Shown piece by piece: positions 16,136 through 24,324 of a stretch of DNA of 64,000 nucleotides. The stretch is from assembly GCF_000422985.1 (NCBI RefSeq), contig NZ_AUHC01000011.1:1-64000 (forward strand), written 5' to 3'. The DNA comes from Erythrobacter cryptus DSM 12079 (GTDB lineage: Bacteria; Pseudomonadota; Alphaproteobacteria; Sphingomonadales; Sphingomonadaceae). The notes under the pieces were generated by a model. It had not been told where the DNA came from. It did not search any database and worked only from the letters and a program-made list of their open reading frames with translations. The translations under genes and the position numbers were made by a program. The number at the start of each line of letters is the position of its first letter. The first letter of the stretch is position 1.

Positions 16136-16672
16136 TCACATCGGCCGATAATCCGGGTGCCCGCTGTGGGTGAGATCGAGCATCGGCAGCGGAAACTCGG
16201 CCCGCGGGCTGGCATCGGGCTGATCGGGCATGGGCATGGTCCAGTCCATGATGTAGCGGCGGCTGGCGATGCGCCACTCGCCATTGCGCTTCTCATAGGT
16301 GTCGAGATAGCGCCCACCATACATGTTGCCGCGATAGGGCGCGCTTTCCCCTTCGCGGCGAAAGCCCAGGGCGATGCCATAGGCCTCGCCCTCGGCGGTG
16401 GTGGGCGAGGTCAGGCGGATCGCCAGCGGGGCGAGCATGTGCCAGCGCCGCCCGGTTGACCGCTCGACCTGCATCACCACCGGCACGAACTCGGCCGCAC
16501 TGCCCTTGAAGAAGCCATAGTCGATCGCCGCATCGGGCCAGTAGCACGCGGCCTGCCCCGCATCATCGAGCCAGTCGAGCGTGCGGCAATAGCGCGCGAT
16601 GAGCTCGTGGATCGCCTGCTTGTCGCTGAGCTCCTGCACCTGCCGGGCGAGGCTTTCCAGATCGCTGCTCAT
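16136..16672 (-). CDS. SnoaL-like (NTF2-fold) protein
   Basis: A 178-residue NTF2-fold protein with ALARQVQELSDKQAIHELIA at its N-terminus and RYCRTLDWLDDAGQAACYW, the SnoaL_4 pattern that also occurs in the larger family members at 11564. The start at 16672 overlaps the stop of the upstream ABM gene (ATGA), so it is the last gene of a three-gene minus-strand unit P450-1, ABM, SnoaL. That context suggests it processes the P450 product. No catalytic residue can be assigned with confidence. Confidence 0.78.
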   Translation of the reverse strand: MSSDLESLARQVQELSDKQAIHELIARYCRTLDWLDDAGQAACYWPDAAIDYGFFKGSAAEFVPVVMQVERSTGRRWHMLAPLAIRLTSPTTAEGEAYGIALGFRREGESAPYRGNMYGGRYLDTYEKRNGEWRIASRRYIMDWTMPMPDQPDASPRAEFPLPMLDLTHSGHPDYRPM

Positions 16673-17070
16673 GCCCGGGTGCTCCACCATGCCGGGATCG
16701 TCAGTGGAAAGCGTTCCTGCGCGGTTTTCATCGCCTCGCTCGCATCCGGCCCAAGCGGCGGATCGAGCGTGTGCGGCAGCCCGCCGCCCGCCCCTTCGAC
16801 CGGATCGACATATTCGAGCTTGATCCCGGCCAGCACCGCGGCAAAATCATGGCCCTCGTGGTGGTCGGACATCTGGTGGTGATAGAAGGCCCACTTGTCC
16901 TTGAAGCTGAGCAGGCAATAATAGCTGAGCGGCGCCTCGCCCTTCCAATATTCATAGCGGATCACCCCTTCCTCGGTGGCGAAGGTCTGGCGCACCATGT
17001 CGTGCATGATCGCCTCCCACTCTGCCTCCATGCCGGGCTTGATCTTTATGTGGGCAAGCAGCGTGGCCAT
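16669..17070 (-). CDS. ABM-type ferredoxin-like-fold protein
   Basis: A 133-residue protein whose first 90 residues follow the antibiotic-biosynthesis-monooxygenase/dimeric alpha-beta-barrel pattern: a first strand LLAHIKIKPGMEAEWEA, then EEGVIRYEYWKGE and YYCLLSFKDKWAFYHHQ. Members are cofactor-free monooxygenases or isomerase-like enzymes and act as dimers. It lies between P450-1 (15 bp upstream) and a SnoaL-like gene (four-base overlap), so all three probably act in sequence. The exact reaction is unknown. Confidence 0.75.
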   Translation of the reverse strand: MATLLAHIKIKPGMEAEWEAIMHDMVRQTFATEEGVIRYEYWKGEAPLSYYCLLSFKDKWAFYHHQMSDHHEGHDFAAVLAGIKLEYVDPVEGAGGGLPHTLDPPLGPDASEAMKTAQERFPLTIPAWWSTRA

Positions 17071-17084
17071 CGGCGGGTCTCCTC

Positions 17085-18386
17085 TCAGGCGCAGGTGAGA
17101 TTGAGCAACAGGCGGTAGATGCCGAGCATGATCCCGCCCTGATGGCGGAAATCATTGCCCGGGGCATAGGCAAGCGCGGCAAAGGCATCGGCGAGGCGAT
17201 CCCAGGCGATCGTCTGTTCGAGGCGCGACAGGTTGGAGCCGGGGCACGAGCGCGGCCCCTGGCTGAAGGCGAGGTGGCGCGTTGCGGCCTTGCGATCGAG
17301 CTTGAGCTCGAGCGGATCCTCGAACTCGTCGGCATCGATATTGGCCGCCGCCCAGCGCAGGTGCAGCATCGATCCGGCGGGCACGGGGACGCCCTGGAAC
17401 ACCTCGTCATGCGCACAGATGCGGGTGGAAAGCCCCTGGGTGGGACTGCGCAGGCGCATCCCTTCCTCGATGAAGGTGCGGATCAGCGCACGATCGGCCC
17501 GCAGCCGATCGAACACCCCGGGCCGCTCGCACAGCAATTGGGCCTGTTCGGCGATGGCATATTGGGTGGTCTCCAGCCCGCCGATCACCATGGCATAGAC
17601 AACGCCGTTGATCTCGTCATCGGTGAGCCTGCGCCCCAGGGCCTGATATTCGACCTGGGTCAAGAAGCTCACCATGTCATCCTGCGGGCGGGCGCGCTTC
17701 TCGCGCGTCTTTTGCGCCACATATTCCCTGAAGCCGGCAAGCAGGCGGAACTTCTCGGCGGTCTGCTCAGGCGTGAGCAGGTTCTTGTGGGTGGTGCCGT
17801 GGACATAGCTCATCACCTGGGCATTGCCCCAGATCTCGAGCTGGGGGATGTCCTCCTGCGGAAAGCCCAGCACATCGGCCATCACCCGCTGCGGCAGGGG
17901 CCGGGCAAAGTCGGCGACGAAATCGACCGCCTCCCCGGCCCGCGCCTTTGCAGATAGGCCGGTGATGAGATCGTCCACATGCCGGGTGATCATCGCCGCA
18001 TGGCGGGTGCAGCCGGGGCCGACCCATGGGTCGGTCAGCTCCTTCCGGTGCGCGCGCCACAATTCGGGCGTGGGGCGCAGCGAGACGATGCTGGCCACCA
18101 TCGCGTCGATATCGGGGATGTGGCTCGGCATCTGGCCAGACTGGATGATCTGCGCCACCAGCAGCGAGAGCGTGGGCGGGAAGCGCTCCCAATCCATCAC
18201 CACGCGGCGCACGTCCTCATACTTGGTAAGCACGAAGGCATCCGAGCCAGGTGTCAGCCCCTCGCCGGGAAGGCGCAGCACCGGGGCCTCGGCGTGGAGG
18301 ATGGCATAGGCATCATACCAATGCTCCTGCGCGCCCGGCGCGAACAGATCGACCTCGGCCAATGTGCGCGGCGGCTGTGCCTGCAA
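17085..18386 (-). CDS. Cytochrome P450 (P450-1)
   Basis: A 433-residue bacterial P450. The haem-ligand loop FSQGPRSCPG places the Cys thiolate near residue 381; the I-helix motif GGLETTQ and the K-helix E-x2-R in EGMRLRSP are present. It hydroxylates or epoxidises a hydrophobic substrate using an external ferredoxin system not found here. The best start is a TTG at 18386, five bases after GGGGAGAGG; no ATG or GTG with a ribosome site is available before the conserved N-terminal region. Divergent from the AhpD-like gene at 18525. Confidence 0.9.
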   Translation of the reverse strand: MQAQPPRTLAEVDLFAPGAQEHWYDAYAILHAEAPVLRLPGEGLTPGSDAFVLTKYEDVRRVVMDWERFPPTLSLLVAQIIQSGQMPSHIPDIDAMVASIVSLRPTPELWRAHRKELTDPWVGPGCTRHAAMITRHVDDLITGLSAKARAGEAVDFVADFARPLPQRVMADVLGFPQEDIPQLEIWGNAQVMSYVHGTTHKNLLTPEQTAEKFRLLAGFREYVAQKTREKRARPQDDMVSFLTQVEYQALGRRLTDDEINGVVYAMVIGGLETTQYAIAEQAQLLCERPGVFDRLRADRALIRTFIEEGMRLRSPTQGLSTRICAHDEVFQGVPVPAGSMLHLRWAAANIDADEFEDPLELKLDRKAATRHLAFSQGPRSCPGSNLSRLEQTIAWDRLADAFAALAYAPGNDFRHQGGIMLGIYRLLLNLTCA

Positions 18387-18524
18387 TGCGCCTCTCCCCA
18401 ATGGGCCTCGCTTGCCTCGGGCGGCCCGCTTAGCGAATCCGCCAATTGCTGATGCCGGAGTTGTCCCGCAGCCTTGCCCTTACGGAAACGGGCTAAATTG
18501 CCAGTGCCGCAAGGGGAGAGACCT

Positions 18525-19112
18525 GTGAGCCGCATCACCAAACTGGCACCCGAACAGTGGGACGAACGGCTCCGCGCCGCGGTCCGGCCCGAAAGTCTCA
18601 CCGATCTCGAACAGGGCCTCACCCGCTTCTTTGCCCATTGCCCGGAGCAGGCCCTGGGGCTGATGGGCTTCGGGGGCGCGCTCAAGCGCCATCGCCGCCT
18701 GCCCGAGCGGCTGGTGGAACTGGTGCGCCTGCGCATCGCCTTCTTCAACCAGTGCCGCTCGTGCATGGCGATCCGCTATGCCGATGCCCTGGCCGACGGG
18801 GTGAACGAGGGACTGATCTGTTCGCTCGAACGCCCGCAGGAGGCCGAAAACCTCTCCGCGGCGGAGAAGGCTGCGATCCGCTATGGCGAGCTGATGGCCA
18901 CCGATCACCTCGCCATCGATGATGGCATCTATGCCGAGCTCAAGGCGCATTTTTCCGAGGCCGAGATCGTCGAGCTGGGCATGACGGTGGCCTTCTTCGT
19001 CGGCTTCGGGCGGCTGGCGGCGACCTGGCACATGGTCGAGGAACTGCCCGAAGCCTTCCAGAAGGCCGAGACCATCGCCCCCTGGGGGGCCGAGAGCATC
19101 ACGGTGCGCTGA
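18525..19112 (+). CDS. Carboxymuconolactone decarboxylase/AhpD-family protein
   Basis: A 195-residue helical protein with the motif RIAFFNQCRSCMAIR, i.e. the CxxC pair about residue 70, followed by a regular helical repeat and a C-terminal segment ELGMTVAFFVGFGR typical of peroxidase-related members of this family. It probably reduces peroxides or disulfides produced around the oxygenases. The GTG start follows AAGGGGAGAG. Its stop overlaps the start of P450-2 (TGATGG), so it leads an operon with P450-2 and Rieske 3. Confidence 0.82.
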   Translation: MSRITKLAPEQWDERLRAAVRPESLTDLEQGLTRFFAHCPEQALGLMGFGGALKRHRRLPERLVELVRLRIAFFNQCRSCMAIRYADALADGVNEGLICSLERPQEAENLSAAEKAAIRYGELMATDHLAIDDGIYAELKAHFSEAEIVELGMTVAFFVGFGRLAATWHMVEELPEAFQKAETIAPWGAESITVR

Positions 19113-20407
19113 TGGCAAGCACCCCCGATACCGCAGATGCCCCCACCGGCCCGGTGATCAACCTGTTCGATCCCGAGCTGCAGCAGTGCCCCTATGCTGC
19201 CTACAAGACCCTGCGCGACGAGGCCCCGGTCTACAACATCCCCGGCACGCCGATCTGGGTGGTCAGCCGCTACGAGCATGTGCGCGAGGTGCTGATGGAC
19301 CCGGAGCGCTTCCCCTCGACCGCGGCCAATGAGCTGATGCGGGCCAGCCCCACCGATCTCGAACGCGGGCGCAAGGTGGCAGCGCGCTTCCGCGAGAAGG
19401 GCTGGCTGCCCGCCCCCACGCTCGCCGGGCGCGACGATCCCAATCACAAGCAGATGCGCAGCATGTTCAACGAGGCGTTCAAGCCCAGCCGCATCAAAGA
19501 GATCGACCCCAGGGTCGAGACCCTCGCCTATGAGCTCATCGATGCCTTCATCGATGAGGGCGAATGCGATTGGGTGCGCCAGTTCTGCATCCCCCTGCCG
19601 CTGTTCATCATCGGCGAGCAGATGGGCGCGAAGCGCGAGGACATGTGGAAGATCAAGGGCTGGACTGATGCCTTCTTCCACCGCATTTCCCTGATGCTGC
19701 CCGAGGACAAGCACCTCGAAATGGTCGATCGCGAGATCGAGGCCCAGCACTATTTCCAGCCGATCTTCGAAAAGCTGCGCGCCGAGCCGGATGGCAGCCT
19801 GATATCGGTGCTGGTCAACACCGTGATCGAGGGATGGGGCCGCACGCTTACCGACGAGGAGCTGCACGCCGAGATGATGGCCGACACCTTTGTCGGCGGC
19901 TCGGAGACCACCACCAATGCCCTTGCCGCGGGCATGAAGCTGCTGATCGAGAACAAGGACGTGTGGGCAAGGCTCAAGGCCGATCCCGAGCGTTACCTGC
20001 GCAATTTCGTTGAGGAGGTGCTCAGGCTCGAAAGCCCGGTGCAATCGCTGATGCGCTTCACCCACAAGGATGTCGAGCTTGCCGGGGTGACCATCCCGGC
20101 CGGATCGGTGGTCAATGTCCGCTATGGCGCGGCCAACCGCGATGAACGCATGTTCCCCTGCCCCGACACACTCGATCTGGATCGGCCCAAGCCCGGCGCG
20201 CACCTTGCCTTCGGCTCGGGCACACACCATTGCCTTGGCGCCCCGCTCGCCCGGCGCGAGCTGACCTGGGGCTTCAAGGCGGTGATCGACCGCTTCGAGG
20301 ACATGGATTTCGCCCCCGGCAAGAACGACTTTGCCTATCACCCGCATTTCCTGCTGCGCAGCCTCAAGCAGCTCCACATCACCTTCGTGCCGAAGAAGAG
20401 GCGCTGA
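19112..20407 (+). CDS. Cytochrome P450 (P450-2)
   Basis: A 431-residue P450 with the haem loop FGSGTHHCLG (Cys near residue 374), I-helix GGSETTTN and K-helix E-x2-R in EVLRLESP. It is more conventional than P450-1 in its C-terminal part. It sits directly between an AhpD-like gene (1-base overlap) and Rieske 3 (one intervening base), so three oxidative proteins are co-expressed. A redox partner must be supplied from elsewhere in the genome. Confidence 0.93.
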   Translation: MASTPDTADAPTGPVINLFDPELQQCPYAAYKTLRDEAPVYNIPGTPIWVVSRYEHVREVLMDPERFPSTAANELMRASPTDLERGRKVAARFREKGWLPAPTLAGRDDPNHKQMRSMFNEAFKPSRIKEIDPRVETLAYELIDAFIDEGECDWVRQFCIPLPLFIIGEQMGAKREDMWKIKGWTDAFFHRISLMLPEDKHLEMVDREIEAQHYFQPIFEKLRAEPDGSLISVLVNTVIEGWGRTLTDEELHAEMMADTFVGGSETTTNALAAGMKLLIENKDVWARLKADPERYLRNFVEEVLRLESPVQSLMRFTHKDVELAGVTIPAGSVVNVRYGAANRDERMFPCPDTLDLDRPKPGAHLAFGSGTHHCLGAPLARRELTWGFKAVIDRFEDMDFAPGKNDFAYHPHFLLRSLKQLHITFVPKKRR

Positions 20408-20408
20408 G

Positions 20409-21776
20409 GTGGCAACGCGCGCCAGGCCCGCCCCGACGCGGATCGATCTTGCGCCGCGGCCGCTGCCTGCGCTTTCGGGCGGGCCGATCGACGGGCGGCG
20501 TTACTGGTGCCGCGACTTCATGGCGCGCGAATGGGACGCGATCTGGACCAGGGCCTGGCTGATCGGCGGGCTGGCGAGCCAGGTGGCCCGGCCCGGCGAT
20601 TTCTTCACCTATGATCTCGGGCGCGAGAACATCCTTGTCATCCGCGGCGAGGATGGGCGGGTGAGGGCCTTCTACAATGTCTGCCCGCACCGCGGCAAAA
20701 GGCTGGTAATGGCCGAGGAGGGCCAGGCCCGGCGCCTGTCCTGTTCCTATCACGGCTGGCGCTTTACCAGCACCGGCGATCTTGGCTTTGTCCCTTGTCC
20801 TGAGGATTTCGCCGGCGGCAATCCCTGCGGCAAGCTGCGGCTGGAAGAAGTCAAGTGCGAGGTCTTTGCCGGCTTCGTCTGGGTCAATCTCGATCCCGCC
20901 GCCCCGCAGCTTGCCGATCACCTCGGCCCGGTCGGCCCGCAGCTGGCGCTCTACCGCATGGAGCAGATGCACCGCACCCACTGGGTGACGCTCGAGGGTG
21001 ACTGGAACTGGAAATGCGTGCAGGACAATTTCAACGAGAGCTACCACCTGCCCTTCGTCCACCCGCAGACCCGCTTCGTGATGGAGCAGAGCTACAGGGA
21101 CTGCCAGTTCGATCTCTATGCCCCGCACGGCCATGCGCGCATGATCATGCCCGGCGCGCGGCCCTCGCGCGCGCTGCGCGGACACGTGGACACAGTGCTC
21201 GAGATGATGCGCACCGAACTGGTGTTCTGGGGGCTTGATCCTGAGGATTTCCGCGATGATCCTTCAGCGATCCGGGCCGCGCTGCAGGTCGCCAAGCGCG
21301 CGCGGGGCGCCGAGAAGGGCTATGATTTCAGCCATTTCCACGATTGCCAGCTGACCGACCATGTGCACTTAACGATCTTTCCCAACCTCAGCTTCAGCCT
21401 GAAGCCGGATGGCTGCATCTGGCTGCGCGCCGATCCGCACCCGACCGATCCCGAGCGGTGCTATTTCGATATGTGGTATTTCACCTGGTTCCCCGAGGGC
21501 GCCCAACGCTACTACGCCTATTCGATGGGGCAGGAGGTTGATCGCACCGTCCGCGCGCCGCACCAGCGCGGGAAGGTGGGGGAGTTCTCCTGCGGGCCCG
21601 GCATCGATCAGGACGTGGCGATCTGGAGCGAACAGCAGAAGGGGCTGCGATCACGGGGCTACCGGGGCGGGCACCTTGCAGGGCAGGAGGCGCGGGTGCG
21701 CTTCTTCCACGACACCATCGACCGCTGGCTCGAAGGTCAGAGGTTGGCCAGCGCCGCAGCGCGCCCGGCGAGATAG
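20409..21776 (+). CDS. Rieske non-haem iron oxygenase, alpha subunit (Rieske 3)
   Basis: A 455-residue oxygenase with Rieske ligands Cys92-x-His94 and Cys112-x2-His115 (CPH...CSYHGW) and an iron-site segment NESYHLPFVH in the catalytic domain. The GTG at 20409 is taken as start because it follows the P450-2 stop by one base and lies downstream of an AAGAGG ribosome site. The last 40 bp overlap the 3' end of the convergent FAD dehydrogenase gene, so the two transcripts are partly antisense. Confidence 0.92.
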   Translation: MATRARPAPTRIDLAPRPLPALSGGPIDGRRYWCRDFMAREWDAIWTRAWLIGGLASQVARPGDFFTYDLGRENILVIRGEDGRVRAFYNVCPHRGKRLVMAEEGQARRLSCSYHGWRFTSTGDLGFVPCPEDFAGGNPCGKLRLEEVKCEVFAGFVWVNLDPAAPQLADHLGPVGPQLALYRMEQMHRTHWVTLEGDWNWKCVQDNFNESYHLPFVHPQTRFVMEQSYRDCQFDLYAPHGHARMIMPGARPSRALRGHVDTVLEMMRTELVFWGLDPEDFRDDPSAIRAALQVAKRARGAEKGYDFSHFHDCQLTDHVHLTIFPNLSFSLKPDGCIWLRADPHPTDPERCYFDMWYFTWFPEGAQRYYAYSMGQEVDRTVRAPHQRGKVGEFSCGPGIDQDVAIWSEQQKGLRSRGYRGGHLAGQEARVRFFHDTIDRWLEGQRLASAAARPAR

Positions 21777-23356
21777 CCGAAGGTGAGCGCCGGGCCCAAG
21801 GTCCCGCCCGCGCCGGCATAGACGCCGCCGGTGGGCGCGGCGATGGCATTGCCCGCCCCGAACAGCCCGGCAATCGGCGCGCCATCGTGGCCGAACACCC
21901 GGCCCTTGCCATCGGTGCGCGGCCCGCCATTGGTGCCGAGCAGCCCCGAGGCGATCTCCACCGCATAGAACGGTGCCTTGCGGATCGCGCCCAGGGTAAC
22001 AAAAGGCCCGGTGCGCGAGCGATCGCCATAGAAATGGTCATAAGGGCTGGTGCCGCGGCCGAAATCGGGATCGGTCCCCGCATCGGCATGGGCGTTGAAG
22101 CGCGCCACGGTGGCGCCGAGCACGGCCGGATCGAGCCCGATCTGCCGCGCCAGAACCTTGATCGTCTCGGCGCGCATCACCCAATCGGGCAGCGGCTGGC
22201 CCGGCTGGCGGGTGCCGAGCGGATAGCGCGCGGCATATTGCGCATCGAAGATCAGCCAGGCGGGCAGGTTCGGATAATCATAGCGCGTGGCATCGAACTG
22301 GTGGAACACCCCGCCGAGCGCCGAATAATTGGCCGCCTCGTTGCAGAACCTCTTGCCCGCGCGATTGACCATGATCGAATGGGGCACGGTGCGCTCGATC
22401 AGCACGATCTGCGCGCGCGGCGCGCCGCCGGGCCAGGGCGCATCGGGGGTCACCAGCGTCGGCGCCCACCAGGCGCTGGTCATGTTGCCGAGCCGCGCCC
22501 CGGCGGCCATGGCGAGCTTCAGCCCCTCGCCGGTCGCGGTCGGCGGGCTGGCCGGGGCCGTCACAGGCCCGCGCAGGAAGGTCTGGCGCAGATCCGCGTC
22601 CCACTCAAAGCCGCCGGTCGCCAGCACCACCCCGCGCCGCGCGCGCAGGGCAAGGGGCTTGCCCGCCTGCACGCCTTCGATCCCGGTGATGCGCCCACCC
22701 TCCATGATCAGCCGCTGCGTCTCGACCCCGAGAAGCGGCTCGATGCCGCGATCAAGGCAGGCCTTTAGCAACCGCGCCACCATCGCCTGGCCAAAGCCGC
22801 ATTGGCGCGCGGCAAGGCGCTGGGCGAGCACCTCCGGCCCCGGCACCGCCGCAGCCCCGCCGAGCGGGGTCTCGCGCAGCATCAGCGGGCGCGGCTCCTC
22901 GATCGCGTAGATCCGCGCCGCCCATTCCCCCAGCTCGCCGAGATCGAACAGGTCATGATCGAGCGCGCGGCTGCCCTGCGGCTTGGCGCCGGGCCGATCG
23001 GTGTAGTAATCGGGATAGCCCGGCAGCACCGCCACCTTGAGCGCGCCGATCGCGGCCAGGAAGGCCAGCGCCTCGGGCCCGTGATCGACGAAAGCTTGAA
23101 GCGTCTCGTCCACGAGATCGCCATGATCGAGGCTGCGGAAATAGGCGAGCGCATCCGCGCGGCTGTCGGCGATGCCGGCGGCGCGCATCCACGGATTGTC
23201 CGCCACCCAGATCACCCCGCCCGAGACCGCCGAGGTGCCCCCGATCCGCTCCCAGCGTTCGACCAGGCACACGCGCGCCCCGGCCTCGTGCGCGGCAAGC
23301 GCGGCGGCCATGCCCGCTGCGCCCGTGCCCAGAACGATCACGTCAACCGCGTCCAT
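21737..23356 (-). CDS. FAD-dependent dehydrogenase, ketosteroid-dehydrogenase/fumarate-reductase type
   Basis: A 539-residue flavoprotein. The FAD-binding VLGTGAAGMAAALAA starts at residue 9, ERWERIGGTSAVSGG follows, and the C-terminal GGVYAGAGGTLGPALTFGY closes the FAD site. This is the architecture of 3-ketosteroid delta1- and delta4-dehydrogenases and related flavoproteins that introduce C=C bonds next to a carbonyl. The nearest assignment is therefore a desaturase of a cyclic ketone; the substrate is not proven. The ATG at 23356 lies only 7 bp after the predicted -10 and lacks a ribosome site, so the mRNA may be leaderless. Confidence 0.85.
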   Translation of the reverse strand: MDAVDVIVLGTGAAGMAAALAAHEAGARVCLVERWERIGGTSAVSGGVIWVADNPWMRAAGIADSRADALAYFRSLDHGDLVDETLQAFVDHGPEALAFLAAIGALKVAVLPGYPDYYTDRPGAKPQGSRALDHDLFDLGELGEWAARIYAIEEPRPLMLRETPLGGAAAVPGPEVLAQRLAARQCGFGQAMVARLLKACLDRGIEPLLGVETQRLIMEGGRITGIEGVQAGKPLALRARRGVVLATGGFEWDADLRQTFLRGPVTAPASPPTATGEGLKLAMAAGARLGNMTSAWWAPTLVTPDAPWPGGAPRAQIVLIERTVPHSIMVNRAGKRFCNEAANYSALGGVFHQFDATRYDYPNLPAWLIFDAQYAARYPLGTRQPGQPLPDWVMRAETIKVLARQIGLDPAVLGATVARFNAHADAGTDPDFGRGTSPYDHFYGDRSRTGPFVTLGAIRKAPFYAVEIASGLLGTNGGPRTDGKGRVFGHDGAPIAGLFGAGNAIAAPTGGVYAGAGGTLGPALTFGYLAGRAAALANL

Positions 23357-23363
23357 GGCCCGG

Positions 23364-23437
23364 TTAGAGCGCCGCCGCCCCGCCCCGGGCAACCCGTCAT
23401 TTTGGCAAGGTGCGCTGGGCGCGGGGCGCGGCTAGGC
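23364..23437. promoter_or_regulatory. Bidirectional promoter module, FAD dehydrogenase/SDR
   Basis: Core TTGCCAAAA on the minus strand (23408-23400) with a second TTGCC in the same direction that forms the leftward -35 TTGCCC (23392-23387); 17-bp spacer; -10 CTCTAA (23369-23364). Rightward: GGTGCG (23409-23414), 17-bp spacer, -10 CTAGGC (23432-23437). The span is 74 bp. This copy shows both promoter arms most clearly. Confidence 0.6.
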
Positions 23438-23460
23438 AAGGTGCGGGAAGGAGAGAGGCG

Positions 23461-24237
23461 ATGAAACTTCACGGCAAGATCGCAGCCATCACCGGGGGCA
23501 CGGCGGGCATGGGGCGCGGCATTGCCGAAGCCTTCCTCGCCGAAGGGGCCAAGGTCGCGCTGTTTGCGCGCAATGCGGACAAGGGCGCAAAGGTGCTCGA
23601 GGAGCTTGGCGCGGGCGCCAACGCCATCTTCATCGCCGGGGACGTGATGAACCAGGCCGATATCGAGGGCTTCATCGACCAGGTGATCACCCATTTCGGC
23701 ACGCTCGACATCCTCGTCAACAATGCCGGGGGAGCGGGCGATCTGCAGCCGCTCGTCAATCTTTCGGATCACGCCTTCGACGAGGCGATGAAGTGGAATG
23801 TCTATTCCACCTTCTGGGCCACGCGCCGGGCGCTGCCCACGATGCTCGCCAAGAAGAACGGGCGGATCATCAACATCTCCTCGATGGAGGGCAAGCACGG
23901 CAAGCCGGTGCTCACCGCCTATTCGGCCGCCAAGCACGCGGTCAACGGGCTGACCAAGAGCCTTGCGCGCGAGGTCGGCGCGCAAGGGGTGACGGTCAAC
24001 GCCATCTGCCCCGGCCTCGTCATCACCGACATCATCCGCAACAACGGCCCGGCGACCGCCAAGGCGATGGGCATGGCGCTTGAGGAGATGATCGCCATGT
24101 TCGCCGAGGAAGCGGCGATCAAGCGGCCCAACACAGTCGAGGAGATCGCCGCGGTGGCGGTGCTGCTCGCCAGCGAGGCGGGCGCGGGGATCACCGGGGC
24201 GCAGATCAGCGTCGATGGGGGCACGGCGCAATATTGA
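23461..24237 (+). CDS. Short-chain dehydrogenase/reductase (SDR)
   Basis: A 258-residue classical SDR: TGGTAGMG at residues 11-18, NNAG at 87-90, catalytic Tyr154-x3-Lys158 in the segment AYSAAKHA. The sequence around SSMEGKHGKPV is found in SDRs acting on cyclic alcohol/ketone pairs and CoA esters alike. The start follows GGAAGGAGAGAGGCG. It is a single-gene unit with its own arm of the shared promoter, and the parS-like palindrome lies just beyond its stop. Confidence 0.9.
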   Translation: MKLHGKIAAITGGTAGMGRGIAEAFLAEGAKVALFARNADKGAKVLEELGAGANAIFIAGDVMNQADIEGFIDQVITHFGTLDILVNNAGGAGDLQPLVNLSDHAFDEAMKWNVYSTFWATRRALPTMLAKKNGRIINISSMEGKHGKPVLTAYSAAKHAVNGLTKSLAREVGAQGVTVNAICPGLVITDIIRNNGPATAKAMGMALEEMIAMFAEEAAIKRPNTVEEIAAVAVLLASEAGAGITGAQISVDGGTAQY

Positions 24238-24285
24238 GCCTGCGCGCCCGGCGCGGCGCGCTGGCCGGGCAGCGCCAATGTTTCT

Positions 24286-24321
24286 GCTGCGCCAATGTTC
24301 CACGTGGAACATTGGCGCAGC
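24286..24321. promoter_or_regulatory. parS-like ParB centromere site inside a 36-bp perfect palindrome
   Basis: Positions 24296-24311 read TGTTCCACGTGGAACA, a fully symmetric 16-mer that matches the chromosomal parS consensus recognised by ParB/Spo0J proteins. The symmetry extends without a mismatch to 36 bp (24286-24321). A direct copy of the outer arm, GCGCCAATGTT, stands at 24272-24282 before the palindrome's own copy at 24289-24299. The site is in an 87-bp gap between convergent SDR genes, where it could also fold into a strong hairpin and act as a terminator. Confidence 0.75.
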
Positions 24322-24324
24322 GCT

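Noticed and set aside
18387..18524. A copy of the module between P450-1 and the AhpD-like gene
   Set aside because: GCCAATTGC is present, but outward -10 candidates (CTAAGC and CTAAAT) are 71 bp apart and the centre lacks the core.
24286..24321. The 36-bp palindrome as a plain transcription terminator
   Set aside because: It has no T run and its centre is an exact parS consensus, which a terminator would not need; a dual role remains possible.
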